Assembly: GCA_016987375.1 (NCBI GenBank)
Contig: PJRA01000412.1
Location: forward strand, 1,379,543 to 1,412,202
Direction of reading: 5' to 3'
DNA: 32,660 bases
From: Brachionus koreanus
Taxonomy: Eukaryota; Rotifera; Eurotatoria; Ploima; Brachionidae
The notes beneath the pieces are model-generated. The model saw only the letters and a list, made by a program, of their open reading frames with translations, was not told the origin of the DNA and did not search any database. Position numbers and translations under genes: made by a program. This document shows, one piece after another, positions 1 to 20,047 of the stretch. The number at the start of each line of letters is the position of its first letter. Within the stretch, counting starts at the first letter, position 1.

Positions 1-597
1 TAAATAAAAACAGTATGGAGTAAATAATTGATTTTGTGATGTAAAAATTTCATACTTTATAAATACATACAGCACAAAATTAGTTAGAATTAGTTACTAT
101 GAAATATGCATTCCCTTTTTTACATGTTAAATTAGAAAAGTCAAGGTTCTATAAAATTTTTTTCAAAATTAAAAAATTAATTAAAAATAAAACAAAGCAT
201 GGTTTTTTCACTTATCAGAGAGGTCGAACAGCTGGATGAATTTTCTAGACGCCGAAAATCCAGCTACCAAAAAATTATGTTTTAAAGCTAGATCATCATC
301 TCGTTATGAAAAAACAAAATGTATTTTCTAACAGTTACAAAATATTCCTAGAAATACTATGTTTTTTTAGCTTATTCAAAGTCTAATTGACTTTACTAAA
401 AGATGCGCCAAAAAAAATTCTTCTTGGTTTTAAAGCCAAATTGATCGTTTAAATTAAGCAGAATTTTATTAAAAATTTCTGAAATTCCATATTCACGTTT
501 TCTATTATGTAATATTTCTAATTGAAAAATCGCTTGCAAATAAACATACGATTTTAAATATTTGTAATATTTTATAATTTTTTCGATATTTTAGAAA
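1..597. other. 5' flank of first ABCC gene, no gene seen
   Basis: Very AT-rich sequence upstream of the first transporter gene. I find no convincing coding exon. The only structure noted is an imperfect hairpin at 230-265, with arms AGCTGGAT...ATTTTC and GAAAATCCAGCT around an 8-base loop. The promoter of the ABCC gene presumably lies here, but no clear TATA box or initiator could be assigned. Confidence 0.5.
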
Positions 598-6276
<5,679 letters not shown>

Positions 6277-7057
6277 ATCGTTCGAATCGTATTGTATTAA
6301 TTATTATTGTTGATTCTATTTATAGTTTTGTTTGTTTTAATTATTTTAACTTTTTAAAATTTAACAATTAAAATAAAGAAGATTTTTCTATCTTTTTTTT
6401 TTATTTTTTTTAGACAGATAAACTTTTATCTTTAAATTATCAAAATGCAATTAAGAATGGATTTAAAGCTGAATTTTCTATCGGTTTGTTTATTTTTGTT
6501 TAAAATTTCACTTGGGTTTCTTAATTTCAAATAAAGAAATTAGAGTTAACTATTTTTTTATCCATTTGAATCAATCGAAATATCTTTATTCAAAATTAAT
6601 CTCAAGTAGTCGCTGTTTGGACCATGAAGGCCAATAGCAAATTATTTGATTGATAATTCATTTGATATTTCGAAAAATTTATTTATCTAGAAAATTTTTT
6701 GTAAATCTTGTGGCTATTTTTTTTAAGTTTCATGATAAGGTTTATTTTTTCGACAAAAAGTAATGATCCTTAAGGTCATTTTATGAGTTAAGTTCAACCA
6801 GTAATTTAAACTCATTCAAATCTTGTCATTCGAAATAAATTGAACTCAATTTTTTTCACTTTTTTATTTTTAGCTCAATTGGTTTAATTCTGGATTAAGA
6901 AATCTTAAATTTAAGAGCTTTTAATTTTAAGATTTTTGAATATTTAAAATGGTATTGGCGTGGTTTTAGAAGTGAAGGCTTTTAATTTGTCTTTAAATGT
7001 TTTAAAATTTAAATTTTAAATATTTATTTTAGTTTCTTATTTTAGAATAAAAATAAA
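6277..7057. other. Spacer between the tandem ABCC genes
   Basis: 781 bases of AT-rich sequence holding the 3' UTR of copy A and presumably the promoter of copy B. No additional ORF or RNA gene was recognised. Confidence 0.6.
6372..6377 (+). terminator. Polyadenylation signal AATAAA, ABCC copy A
   Basis: Canonical AATAAA about 95 bases after the stop codon of copy A, followed by a T-rich stretch. In such AT-rich DNA chance hexamers are common, so the assignment rests on position. Confidence 0.5.
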
Positions 7058-12554
<5,497 letters not shown>

Positions 12555-12642
12555 TATTGTTTTTAATGTTTTTACATTTTTGTAATTTGTTTTTTTAATT
12601 GCTTTATTTAATTTAAAATTTTATTATTTTAAACTTATCAGA

Positions 12643-12648
12643 AATAAA
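12643..12648 (+). terminator. Polyadenylation signal AATAAA, ABCC copy B
   Basis: AATAAA about 90 bases after the stop of copy B, at a spacing similar to copy A. Confidence 0.5.
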
Positions 12649-12859
12649 ATAAGTTTTTTAATTATCCAGTCTGATTTAAAATCTTAAATTTTATCTTTTT
12701 TCCAATCATAAAGTTTAACTGGTCCAATTTTTTGCATTTCCTTCAAAATTTAATTAAATTTTTACAGATTGAATATTTTAAATAAAAAAAGCCAAAACAA
12801 AAGGCTCTTTACTTAATTCTTTGAAAACACGAAATAGGTCATTAAAAAAGGGATGATAT

Positions 12860-13226
12860 GAGAACAAACAATGTTTGATGACAAGACAGACTTGAGTTAA
12901 AATCGAAAAGAATGACTTTATGGTCAAGAAGAATGAACTTAGAAATACATGAGATAAATGAATCCAAGTGTAAAAGAATGTATATTGGCAACTCAAAGAT
13001 TGCTAGGCAAAAAATCTCAATGTTAAAAGCAGATGATTTCAGAGTTGAATTAGCTGAGACTACTACTGAACGCGATCTTGGGGTAATGGTGAACAACAAA
13101 CTCAAATGGAATGATTAAATCGACAACTGCGTTAAAAAAGCTAACAACATGCTTGGTATGCTCAAGAAAACGTTCGTGTATTGGGATGCTCAATCGTTTT
13201 TGAAGCTTTAAAAATCTATTATTAGT
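12860..13226 (+). pseudogene. Degenerate non-LTR reverse transcriptase C-terminal fragment
   Basis: Plus-strand translation gives pieces typical of the end of a CR1/Jockey-like reverse transcriptase: SKCKRMYIG, then ERDLGVMVNNKLKWND, a stop, then IDNCVKKANNMLGMLKKTF and SFLKL-stop-KSIIS. The spacing matches the family, but in-frame stops and the missing catalytic domain show a dead relic. Its upstream limit is uncertain because the first 50 bases are heavily decayed. Confidence 0.75.
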
Positions 13227-13611
13227 GAATGAAGAAAAAAAATCAGCAAACACAATAATTATCATCTAATAAAAACACTTTTATCAACTTATATCTGTAT
13301 CAACTTGAAAAAAATACTAGCAAAAAATATTATACAAAATATTTTATTGAATTTTGTCTTATTTTTCTATTTTAAATAAATCGATTTTTTTAAATTTTAT
13401 TATTTTCAGAGTTTACATAAACGATAATAATTAATTACCATACAAATTACTTTTTAAAAATCTAAAATCTTTGAAAAATAAAAACAAATAAATAAAATAT
13501 CTAAACGAATCTTTGACTGATATTTCTACTAGACTTTAAGTTCATTCAGATAAAATAAAAATTAAATAATTATTTCAATAAGTTATTTAAATCATCATTC
13601 ATTAATTAGCC

Positions 13612-13675
13612 GGAAGACCAAATATGTATTGCTTTATGGATCCGAATGTTGGGCCAAGAGTAAAGAGTGTAGAAT
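13612..13675 (+). pseudogene. RTE-like reverse transcriptase scrap (left piece)
   Basis: Translates to KYVLLYGSECWAKSKEC, matching the LLYGSE-W motif found near the C-terminus of RTE-type reverse transcriptases. The continuation expected some 170 bases later is instead found at about 14880, so the relic appears split by an insertion that includes the assembly gap. Confidence 0.6.
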
Positions 13676-13756
13676 AAAAAAAATTAATAAAATTAACTAA
13701 GGCTTTAAATTTTTTTTAAAAATATAACTGAACCCTCCTTTTTTGAAAAAATAATA

Positions 13757-13880
13757 TCACTTAAGGTATTGAACTCCATGACGACGTATGATATCGAGTT
13801 TAGAGCGAACACTCTTGGCATGGTCTTGTACAACCTTTGAACCGATATTGCTCTGGCAAGCGCGAATTTTGTTTTCGAGT
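13757..13880 (-). CDS. Orphan C-terminal fragment running into the assembly gap
   Basis: An open minus-strand frame of about 40 codons ends at TGA (13757-13759) and runs into the unknown bases. It reads LENKIRACQSNIGSKVVQDH and continues to end in RRHGVQYLK. Base composition is less AT-rich than the surroundings and the residue mix looks protein-like. I do not recognise it. It could be the last exon of a host gene or of a repeat that broke the assembly. Nothing clearly coding continues on the far side of the gap. Confidence 0.35.
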
Positions 13881-14664
13881 TNNNNNNNNNNNNNNNNNNN
13901 NNNNNNNNNNNNNNNNNNNNNNNNNNNNNNNNNNNNNNNNNNNNNNNNNNNNNNNNNNNNNNNNNNNNNNNNNNNNNNNNNNNNNNNNNNNNNNNNNNNN
14001 NNNNNNNNNNNNNNNNNNNNNNNNNNNNNNNNNNNNNNNNNNNNNNNNNNNNNNNNNNNNNNNNNNNNNNNNNNNNNNNNNNNNNNNNNNNNNNNNNNNN
14101 NNNNNNNNNNNNNNNNNNNNNNNNNNNNNNNNNNNNNNNNNNNNNNNNNNNNNNNNNNNNNNNNNNNNNNNNNNNNNNNNNNNNNNNNNNNNNNNNNNNN
14201 NNNNNNNNNNNNNNNNNNNNNNNNNNNNNNNNNNNNNNNNNNNNNNNNNNNNNNNNNNNNNNNNNNNNNNNNNNNNNNNNNNNNNNNNNNNNNNNNNNNN
14301 NNNNNNNNNNNNNNNNNNNNNNNNNNNNNNNNNNNNNNNNNNNNNNNNNNNNNNNNNNNNNNNNNNNNNNNNNNNNNNNNNNNNNNNNNNNNNNNNNNNN
14401 NNNNNNNNNNNNNNNNNNNNNNNNNNNNNNNNNNNNNNNNNNNNNNNNNNNNNNNNNNNNNNNNNNNNNNNNNNNNNNNNNNNNNNNNNNNNNNNNNNNN
14501 NNNNNNNNNNNNNNNNNNNNNNNNNNNNNNNNNNNNNNNNNNNNNNNNNNNNNNNNNNNNNNNNNNNNNNNNNNNNNNNNNNNNNNNNNNNNNNNNNNNN
14601 NNNNNNNNNNNNNNNNNNNNNNNNNNNNNNNNNNNNNNNNNNNNNNNNNNNNNNNNNNNNNNNN
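13881..14664. other. Assembly gap (N run)
   Basis: 784 unknown bases. Any open frames spanning this stretch are artefacts of the Ns. Retrotransposon relics on both sides suggest a repeat caused the gap. Confidence 0.99.
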
Positions 14665-14839
14665 GTCTGATTTTAAATTTTGAAAAAAATTTGGAAAGGT
14701 CTTGTCCACTCTTATAGAAAATTAGACTTAACTTTTGAGCTATTTTTTTTCTACACCCGTTAATATTCATCAATATGAATTATTTTAATAATTGACCATG
14801 AAATATCTTCTGAATCTTCTACTCGGAGCTGATTACAAA

Positions 14840-15110
14840 TGAATAGATGTTCAGCCAAAAAAGAAACGAGTCCATCTGCAACATGATACCCAGAAAACGA
14901 CATAAATGGCTAAGACATGTTTTAAGAATAAATAAACATAATTGATTTAATCTTTAATCTGAACACCACAAGGAAAGAAAAACGCAAGTAGAACAAAGAT
15001 GACCTGAAGGAGAACATTGAAATAGACAAAATTTTCATGAGTAAAGAATGATAAGTATAGTAAAGAATGAATGTTATTTATGAACGCCTTAGGGAGATGA
15101 ATTTAGAAGA
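14840..15110 (+). pseudogene. RTE-like reverse transcriptase C-terminal relic (right piece)
   Basis: Plus-strand reading gives IPRKRHKWLRHVLRINKHN, then a Lys/Arg-rich HHKERKTQVEQR, then PEGEH, with stops and shifts. This is the usual tail of RTE-type reverse transcriptases: an RKRRxxWLGHVxR motif, then the KRKRGRPKxTW region. The end at about 15110 also fits the family (NAL near the terminus). Non-functional. Confidence 0.65.
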
Positions 15111-15227
15111 AAAAAATTAATTTTTAGCGTTAAAAAGCTCCATCTTATTAAAATAAAATACAAATATAAAAAATAAAAATTATTTATAGATAAAAAAAAT
15201 TGAAATTGAATGACAGTCACAAAATCT

Positions 15228-15426
15228 TTAACACTAGAAGCACCAAGCATTTTTTCACGTTTTAAAAAAATATTATAAAAAAACTATAATTATTTTATAA
15301 AGTAATATCATTTTTTAAAGAAAAATTTAAAATCTACATAAATCAAAAAAAGATATATTCATAGATACGATGATTTAAAAATTTTCAAAAGAGTCAAAAT
15401 GACTTCTTTGGTGCTTCTAGTGTTAA
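15228..15426. mobile_element. piggyBac-type MITE with TTAA duplication
   Basis: Perfect 19-bp terminal inverted repeats: TTAACACTAGAAGCACCAA at 15228-15246 and its exact reverse complement at 15408-15426. The outermost four bases at each end are TTAA, the target duplicated by piggyBac-superfamily transposases. The element proper is therefore 191 bp (15232-15422) with 15-bp TIRs starting CACTAG. The interior is AT-rich and has no ORF, so it must have been moved by a transposase encoded elsewhere. Confidence 0.85.
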
Positions 15427-16744
15427 GTATTTGCTCGGTATTGGAAAAAAGAAGAATTATTAGCAAAGTAAAAGTCGAAGTAATTTTTCGTTTAAGATTG
15501 AAAGAAAAGAAAGTAAAATTTATGATTACAAAAAAAGTTAATTAATCAATTGAAAATTTTTCAAACATTTTCTGATATTGTCTAATTTTTGACACGAAAT
15601 TTGCTTTTTATTCTCAAACTAGTTTAGCAATGATGCTCTAAGGAAGAGCGAAAATTTATATGAATTAGTTTGAGTTAATTATAAGACTCTAATGTACAAC
15701 TTCACATATATTTTTACCATATATATTCCTCCAACAGTATTTTTAATATTCAAGACAAGCAAAATTCAAGTAATTAAAGTCTGGTAACTCTGAGTTAAAT
15801 TAAAATGAAAAAAATAACCTTTAAATTAATTTTTAATTTTCTTAGACTTATTATGGTTTATGGGAAGAAGCAAAATAAAAATAATTGAGAGATAATTAAC
15901 CTAAGATAATCTGGATGGAATATGACAATGAAGTATTATTTTTTCAATTACTTTTATTGTCCTGAACGGTTTTTTTTTTTATAATTTAAAATTAAATTTA
16001 TTTAATTTAAATTAGTTTGATGCCAAATTTGTTTATGCATGGGGTTCTTTTAAGTAAATCTTTTTTAAACTAAATAGAAGTTGTTTATATTACCAAATTC
16101 CTTTCACCTCAAGACATAAAATAAGTTTATAATTTGAAGAAATTTTATTTTGATTATGTTTTGTGAATTTTTCTTAGGTAAAAAGGTTCTTTGTTGATTC
16201 CAACAAAGAAAATAATAATATAATCATTTAAATTATTTATTTAATTAATCAAATAAGTTTATCTATCTGAAAATAAATTTTTAAGCTAGCTTATTTTTTT
16301 TTAAGAAAATCGAAAATTATTCTCAATTTAAGGACTTTTTATTTGAAACTATTTTAATAAGTTTGTCAAATTATAAAAATAAAAATTTCCTCGAAAATTA
16401 TTGCTTTAGGAAGGTTTAGTAGCAACAAGACACTCAACTATCAAACTCTCTTGGTTGTTCATAAACCTTTTGAATTAATTATTTTTAAGAAAGCTACATA
16501 TGTACATTAAGGTATTTCTAAAAGCGATATTTTGTCACATCGACGAAATTGTTCAAAATTTTTTAGTTTGCATAGAATTTTTATAAGATAAGTTATGTTT
16601 CTTTTTCTCAAAGCAAAAAATAAAAATAACAATTTAAGAAAAGCCTATAAAAGTAGCTTAACCATCAAAAAAAATTAAATATTTATTGAATAATAAATAA
16701 GAATTAAATTTTAAATGTTATTTTTTAAGATGAGCTAAACAAAA
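15427..16744. other. Intergenic, no gene seen
   Basis: 1.3 kb of AT-rich sequence. The only structure found is a perfect 10-bp hairpin at 16187-16210 (TTCTTTGTTG, loop ATTC, CAACAAAGAA). The promoter of the following gene should lie near its right end; no clear TATA box was seen. Confidence 0.5.
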
Positions 16745-17587
16745 ATGCCATTTCCGGAGCTAAATGATAATAAATTTGAAAAAAATTTGACTAATGGAGC
16801 CCATTCATATCGCGAAAAAGTACGCGAGCAAATATTAAAAACTCCTCGAAGCGGTAGATCGGATAGAAAATCAATCGATTTGACAATAACTAATCAATCA
16901 ACCACTTATCGACCTTCTTCAAGGCGGTCTATTGATACACTGAGTTTTGAACAGTCAAGATTAAAATCGGCTTCTAGAGATCGTCAGATAATACGATATA
17001 ACAAGTACATACCATCACAAGAATCAAAAAATTTAGATTCATTAAGAATTAAAGAAGACCCCTATTCTGACAAAGAATTTATTGGAAGGCCCAATTCTAG
17101 AGAATTTTATGAAACTCCAAGATTAGATGCGCGGTCAGCTAGAAGACTTTTGTCATCATCCAATGAACAGTCTCAAACAATATCAAGGGAAAATCTGGAA
17201 AATAACTTAACAAAATCAATTAATTTTTTTGATTTTGACTTGTCCAATTCTAAAACAGAGCAGCCTCCTGTACCAAAGCCCAGACAAAAGGAGAGCATAC
17301 TATTAAATAAACAAAATATGCTGTTTGGTGAAAACGAAAATTTGAAAATAAAACGAAGCACACATGGACCCAAAACATCGAGGGCGATCACACCAAGATT
17401 TGATCACTCACGAATAAACAGCTTTTCGCTTAATACTAAAGATGAAAATGATTTGAAAGATGAATCGGAAAGAAAATTTAACGACTCATTTAGATATAGT
17501 TGGGTTAAAATGAGAGAAAAAACTAGCGATAATCTGAGTTTAGAGCCAAATGAAAAAAGCAAAAAGAATGTCTATAAAAAATTGTGA
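16745..17587 (+). CDS. Uncharacterised disordered Ser/Arg-rich protein
   Basis: Uninterrupted 280-codon frame from ATG (context AAAAATGCC) to TGA, by far the longest clean ORF in this region and less AT-rich than its flanks. The product is hydrophilic and rich in Ser, Arg, Lys, Asn and Glu, without signal peptide, membrane segment or globular domain, so most of it is probably disordered. Many RS, SxxR and RRS sites could be phosphorylated by basophilic kinases. PPVPKPR at 174-180 fits the PxxxPR pattern bound by CIN85/CD2AP-type SH3 domains, suggesting a cytoskeletal or endocytic adaptor, but that is a guess. I do not recognise a family. It is a single exon, or possibly one large exon of a longer gene. 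Confidence 0.75.
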   Translation: MPFPELNDNKFEKNLTNGAHSYREKVREQILKTPRSGRSDRKSIDLTITNQSTTYRPSSRRSIDTLSFEQSRLKSASRDRQIIRYNKYIPSQESKNLDSLRIKEDPYSDKEFIGRPNSREFYETPRLDARSARRLLSSSNEQSQTISRENLENNLTKSINFFDFDLSNSKTEQPPVPKPRQKESILLNKQNMLFGENENLKIKRSTHGPKTSRAITPRFDHSRINSFSLNTKDENDLKDESERKFNDSFRYSWVKMREKTSDNLSLEPNEKSKKNVYKKL

Positions 17588-18242
17588 ATTAAATTTTTTT
17601 AGTCAAATTTTTATAAATTTGTAAAAATTATTTATAACTTATTTTTTAATTAAAACTAAAGAAATTAAAAATTTTAAAATTTAAATTAAATTGAATAATT
17701 CTATAAAATATTATTTGTAGCTATTTTATTGAATCGATTAATAATTTTTTTCGATGAGATCATCAGTAACAAGCCATATGTCTAAAAATTTAAAATAAAA
17801 AAATTCTTAATAGATATTCTTTGATTTTTTTTTAAATGATTTTAGCAATTTTTTTTTTATTAAGTTAACTTTTAAAAAATACTTAACTTTTTTCCATTAT
17901 TTAATTATACTATTAATTATAAACAAAGTTTAGACTTAAAAAAGGAACTTTTAAGACAAAAAAAAATAATATAAAATTATGATTCTGATATTAGTAGCAA
18001 CTAAAATTCACTTTAGTTACAAAGAATATAAAAATTTAAATTTAAATTGATTAAGCTATTATGGTAATAAAATCAACTATAATAAACCACTTGAACAAAG
18101 AGATTGATTTTTTTTTCAAGTTAAACTTTTAAAATTGAGAAATTTTATGTTAAAATTGATTTGAATATTTTTTGATAATTTCCAAAAAAGCATAAACAAA
18201 AATAAAATAGAAACCTATATTAAAAAAATTTTCATTACAAAT
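17588..18242. other. Intergenic, no gene seen
   Basis: AT-rich 3' flank of the preceding gene with no ORF, RNA gene or clear polyadenylation hexamer that I could assign. Confidence 0.5.
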
Positions 18243-18339
18243 CAGAGTTGTTCAAAAGTCATAAAGTCAAAGTCAAGTCATTTGACTTGATTTTGAAGAC
18301 TTTAAAATGACTTTCTTTTTTGACTTTTGCACAAGTCTG
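18243..18339. mobile_element. hAT-type MITE, 97 bp
   Basis: Left end CAGAGTTGTTCAAAAGTC and right end GACTTTTGCACAAGTCTG are inverted repeats matching at 16 of 18 positions. The flanking octamers TTACAAAT (18235-18242) and AAACAAAT (18340-18347) match at 6 of 8, consistent with an aged 8-bp target-site duplication. CAG-start ends and 8-bp duplications are hAT hallmarks. The interior is an array of AAGTCA/TGACTT motifs in both orientations, also common in hAT MITEs. Confidence 0.75.
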
Positions 18340-18721
18340 AAACAAATTGTTTTATTTTAATAAACCTTGATGAAGCAATCTTCGGTTTGGTTACAAAAAT
18401 TCCAAATTCCGAAGATATCGGCTAAATTCAGATGTTAAAGTAAATAGCAGAGTTTTTCAAATCAAACTTTTTATAAAATACAAAATTTTATAAATCAACA
18501 TAATAGTCATACATTATTTATTTATTTATTTATTTGTATTCTGTACCGAGCTAATGCTCCTTCAGATTTAAAAAAATAAAAATTTAAAATCGAAATAAAA
18601 TTAAATAATAAATAAAAAATAAGAAAAAATTAAATGTAGTTAGCATAATTTAAAGAGGAAAATGATATGAAAATATTAAAAAAAAAGATAAAATGAAGTA
18701 AGGAGAACAGGGTACATATGT

Positions 18722-19165
18722 TTAATTATCTGATTGCTCAGGAAAAAAGTAAGAAATAGTAAGGTAGCAGTTACACAATGGAGCCGGGTATTCGATATTT
18801 CTTGATTCGAAACCGGCTTTGTATTCCTCCACCACTCTGATAACTAATGGAATTGAATGACTCAGTCCAGTCCCAACATACTTTTCACTCAACTCAAAAA
18901 GTCGATTTGAGACTGTTAGTAATTTAAGTTTGTTAAATGCCGCGTGATGCATGATATCGGATGAAGTATCGTATTTTAATCTAAGTAAAGATCTTACTGC
19001 TGTATTCTGAATTGCATGTAATTTTTTGATATTTTTTTCTGAAAATGAATTCAAGCATGGAAAAGAATAGTCTAAGATTGATCCCACTATAGATTTATAA
19101 AGATTTCCTAACGTTTTTTGATAAAGACCCCATTTTTTGTTGAAGAAAGTATCTCTCCGAAGCAT
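18722..19165 (-). pseudogene. LINE reverse transcriptase C-terminal region
   Basis: 147-codon open frame ending at a natural stop. It contains LYKSIVGSILDYSFP, KLHAIQNTAVRSLLRLKYDT and a C-terminal domain typical of the region after the reverse transcriptase thumb in CR1/Jockey/I LINEs. The YADD catalytic motif is absent because the upstream part is deleted. Confidence 0.8.
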
Positions 19166-19260
19166 TTTCCTTTTTCTCTATCTGTTTTTATCTGCAATGG
19201 AAAATGAATTAAAAACAGAAAGATGGAATCCATTTGGATCTTTTCTGTGACCTTAATCTT

Positions 19261-19703
19261 TTAATTTTTTTCCAAGTCGGTAGAAATAGATGCTTCAATT
19301 GGAAAATGGTCGCTTGTCATATAATGGTTATTAAGAACACAAAAATTAGTAACCTTGTCTATTAATGAGGAAGAACCTAAAAAAAGATCAAGAATTTCAG
19401 AATATTTCCTGTTAAAAATATTATAAGTAGGACACTTGTCATTAATTACTTGAAAATCTAACTCATTGATTATTCTTTCTAATATTGAGCCTTTTTCGTT
19501 TTCACCTGAATAGTCAATTTGTTTCGTCCTTGCGTTAAGGTCACCACACAAAATGTAGTTTTTACAATGCCTTTAAATAGTTTGAAATAGATCAAAACTT
19601 AGAAATTTGTTAGGTGAAATGTAGAGTGCAAGCACAAATAATTCATTAGTTTTTCCTAGATTTATTTTAATACAAAGAAATTCAGAATTTAATAAAAATC
19701 CTT
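19261..19703 (-). pseudogene. LINE endonuclease (exonuclease-endonuclease-phosphatase) fragment
   Basis: Conserved motifs in order: LFVLALYISPN, then an in-frame stop, then LCGDLNARTK (the GDxNA metal-site motif), LDLFLGSSSL and SDHFPI (the catalytic SDH motif). This is the C-terminal half of an APE-type endonuclease as found at the start of LINE ORF2. The in-frame stop shortly before GDLNA and the missing N-terminus make it inactive. Confidence 0.8.
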
Positions 19704-19739
19704 TTTTCTTTTCTTTGAAAATTTAACTCGATTCCTTCT

Positions 19740-19934
19740 TTAATCAATTGATTTATTGTTTATTTCTTGGTTAAATAATTTACTGGCATCAAAATTTTCG
19801 TTAAAAGTAACAAGCCAAGTTGAGTTTGAGTGATATGTGCAGATAGAGCTGATTGTGTCCAAGTTTGTTTTGTTCATAAGTTTTTTAAGACCATTGAAGA
19901 CATCTAGACGAGTTGGTACTATTTCTTTTGGCAT
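19740..19934 (-). pseudogene. LINE ORF1 N-terminal fragment
   Basis: 64-codon frame beginning MPKEIVPTRLDVFNGLKKLM and containing STWLVTFNENFDASKLFN. The frame extends upstream on the minus strand without a stop through KKKREFANTIKIK to about 20000, so the true start may be earlier. Adjacency and orientation relative to the endonuclease fragment support ORF1 of the same LINE; the sequence itself has no diagnostic catalytic motif. Confidence 0.55.
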
Positions 19935-20009
19935 TTTGATTTTGATTGTATTGGCGAATTCACGCTTTTTTTTACACCGAGGCCCTTGCGGTTACCCAGC
20001 AGTGTATGG

Positions 20010-20047
20010 ACCATGTTTATGGACTTAGACAAGTCCATAAACATGGT
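20010..20047. repeat. Perfect 17-bp hairpin at the 5' side of the LINE
   Basis: ACCATGTTTATGGACTT (20010-20026), loop AGAC, then its exact reverse complement (20031-20047). It lies just outside the ORF1 end of the minus-strand LINE and marks the change from GC-richer element sequence to AT-rich flank. Confidence 0.85.

Larger units (their letters stand above)
18511..20006 (-). mobile_element. Internally deleted non-LTR retrotransposon (LINE)
   Basis: Read on the minus strand this gives, in order, an ORF1 start (19934-19740), part of an apurinic endonuclease (to 19261), a reverse transcriptase C-terminus (19165-18722) and a 3' UTR ending in an AAAT tandem tail (18514-18536). The order is correct for a CR1/Jockey-like LINE, but most of ORF1, the N-terminal endonuclease and the catalytic reverse transcriptase are missing. 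It is a dead copy of about 1.5 kb with at least two internal deletions. The 5' limit is uncertain. Confidence 0.8.

Noticed and set aside
13705..14773. Several open frames of 277-338 codons on both strands across the N run
   Set aside because: Open only because unknown bases contain no stops; only the short sequence at each edge is real.
18447..18470. CAGAGTTTTTCAAATC resembling the hAT MITE terminus
   Set aside because: Same orientation as the left end and no partner inverted end; likely chance.
19837..20028. Plus-strand 63-codon frame
   Set aside because: Antisense shadow of the minus-strand LINE ORF1 fragment.
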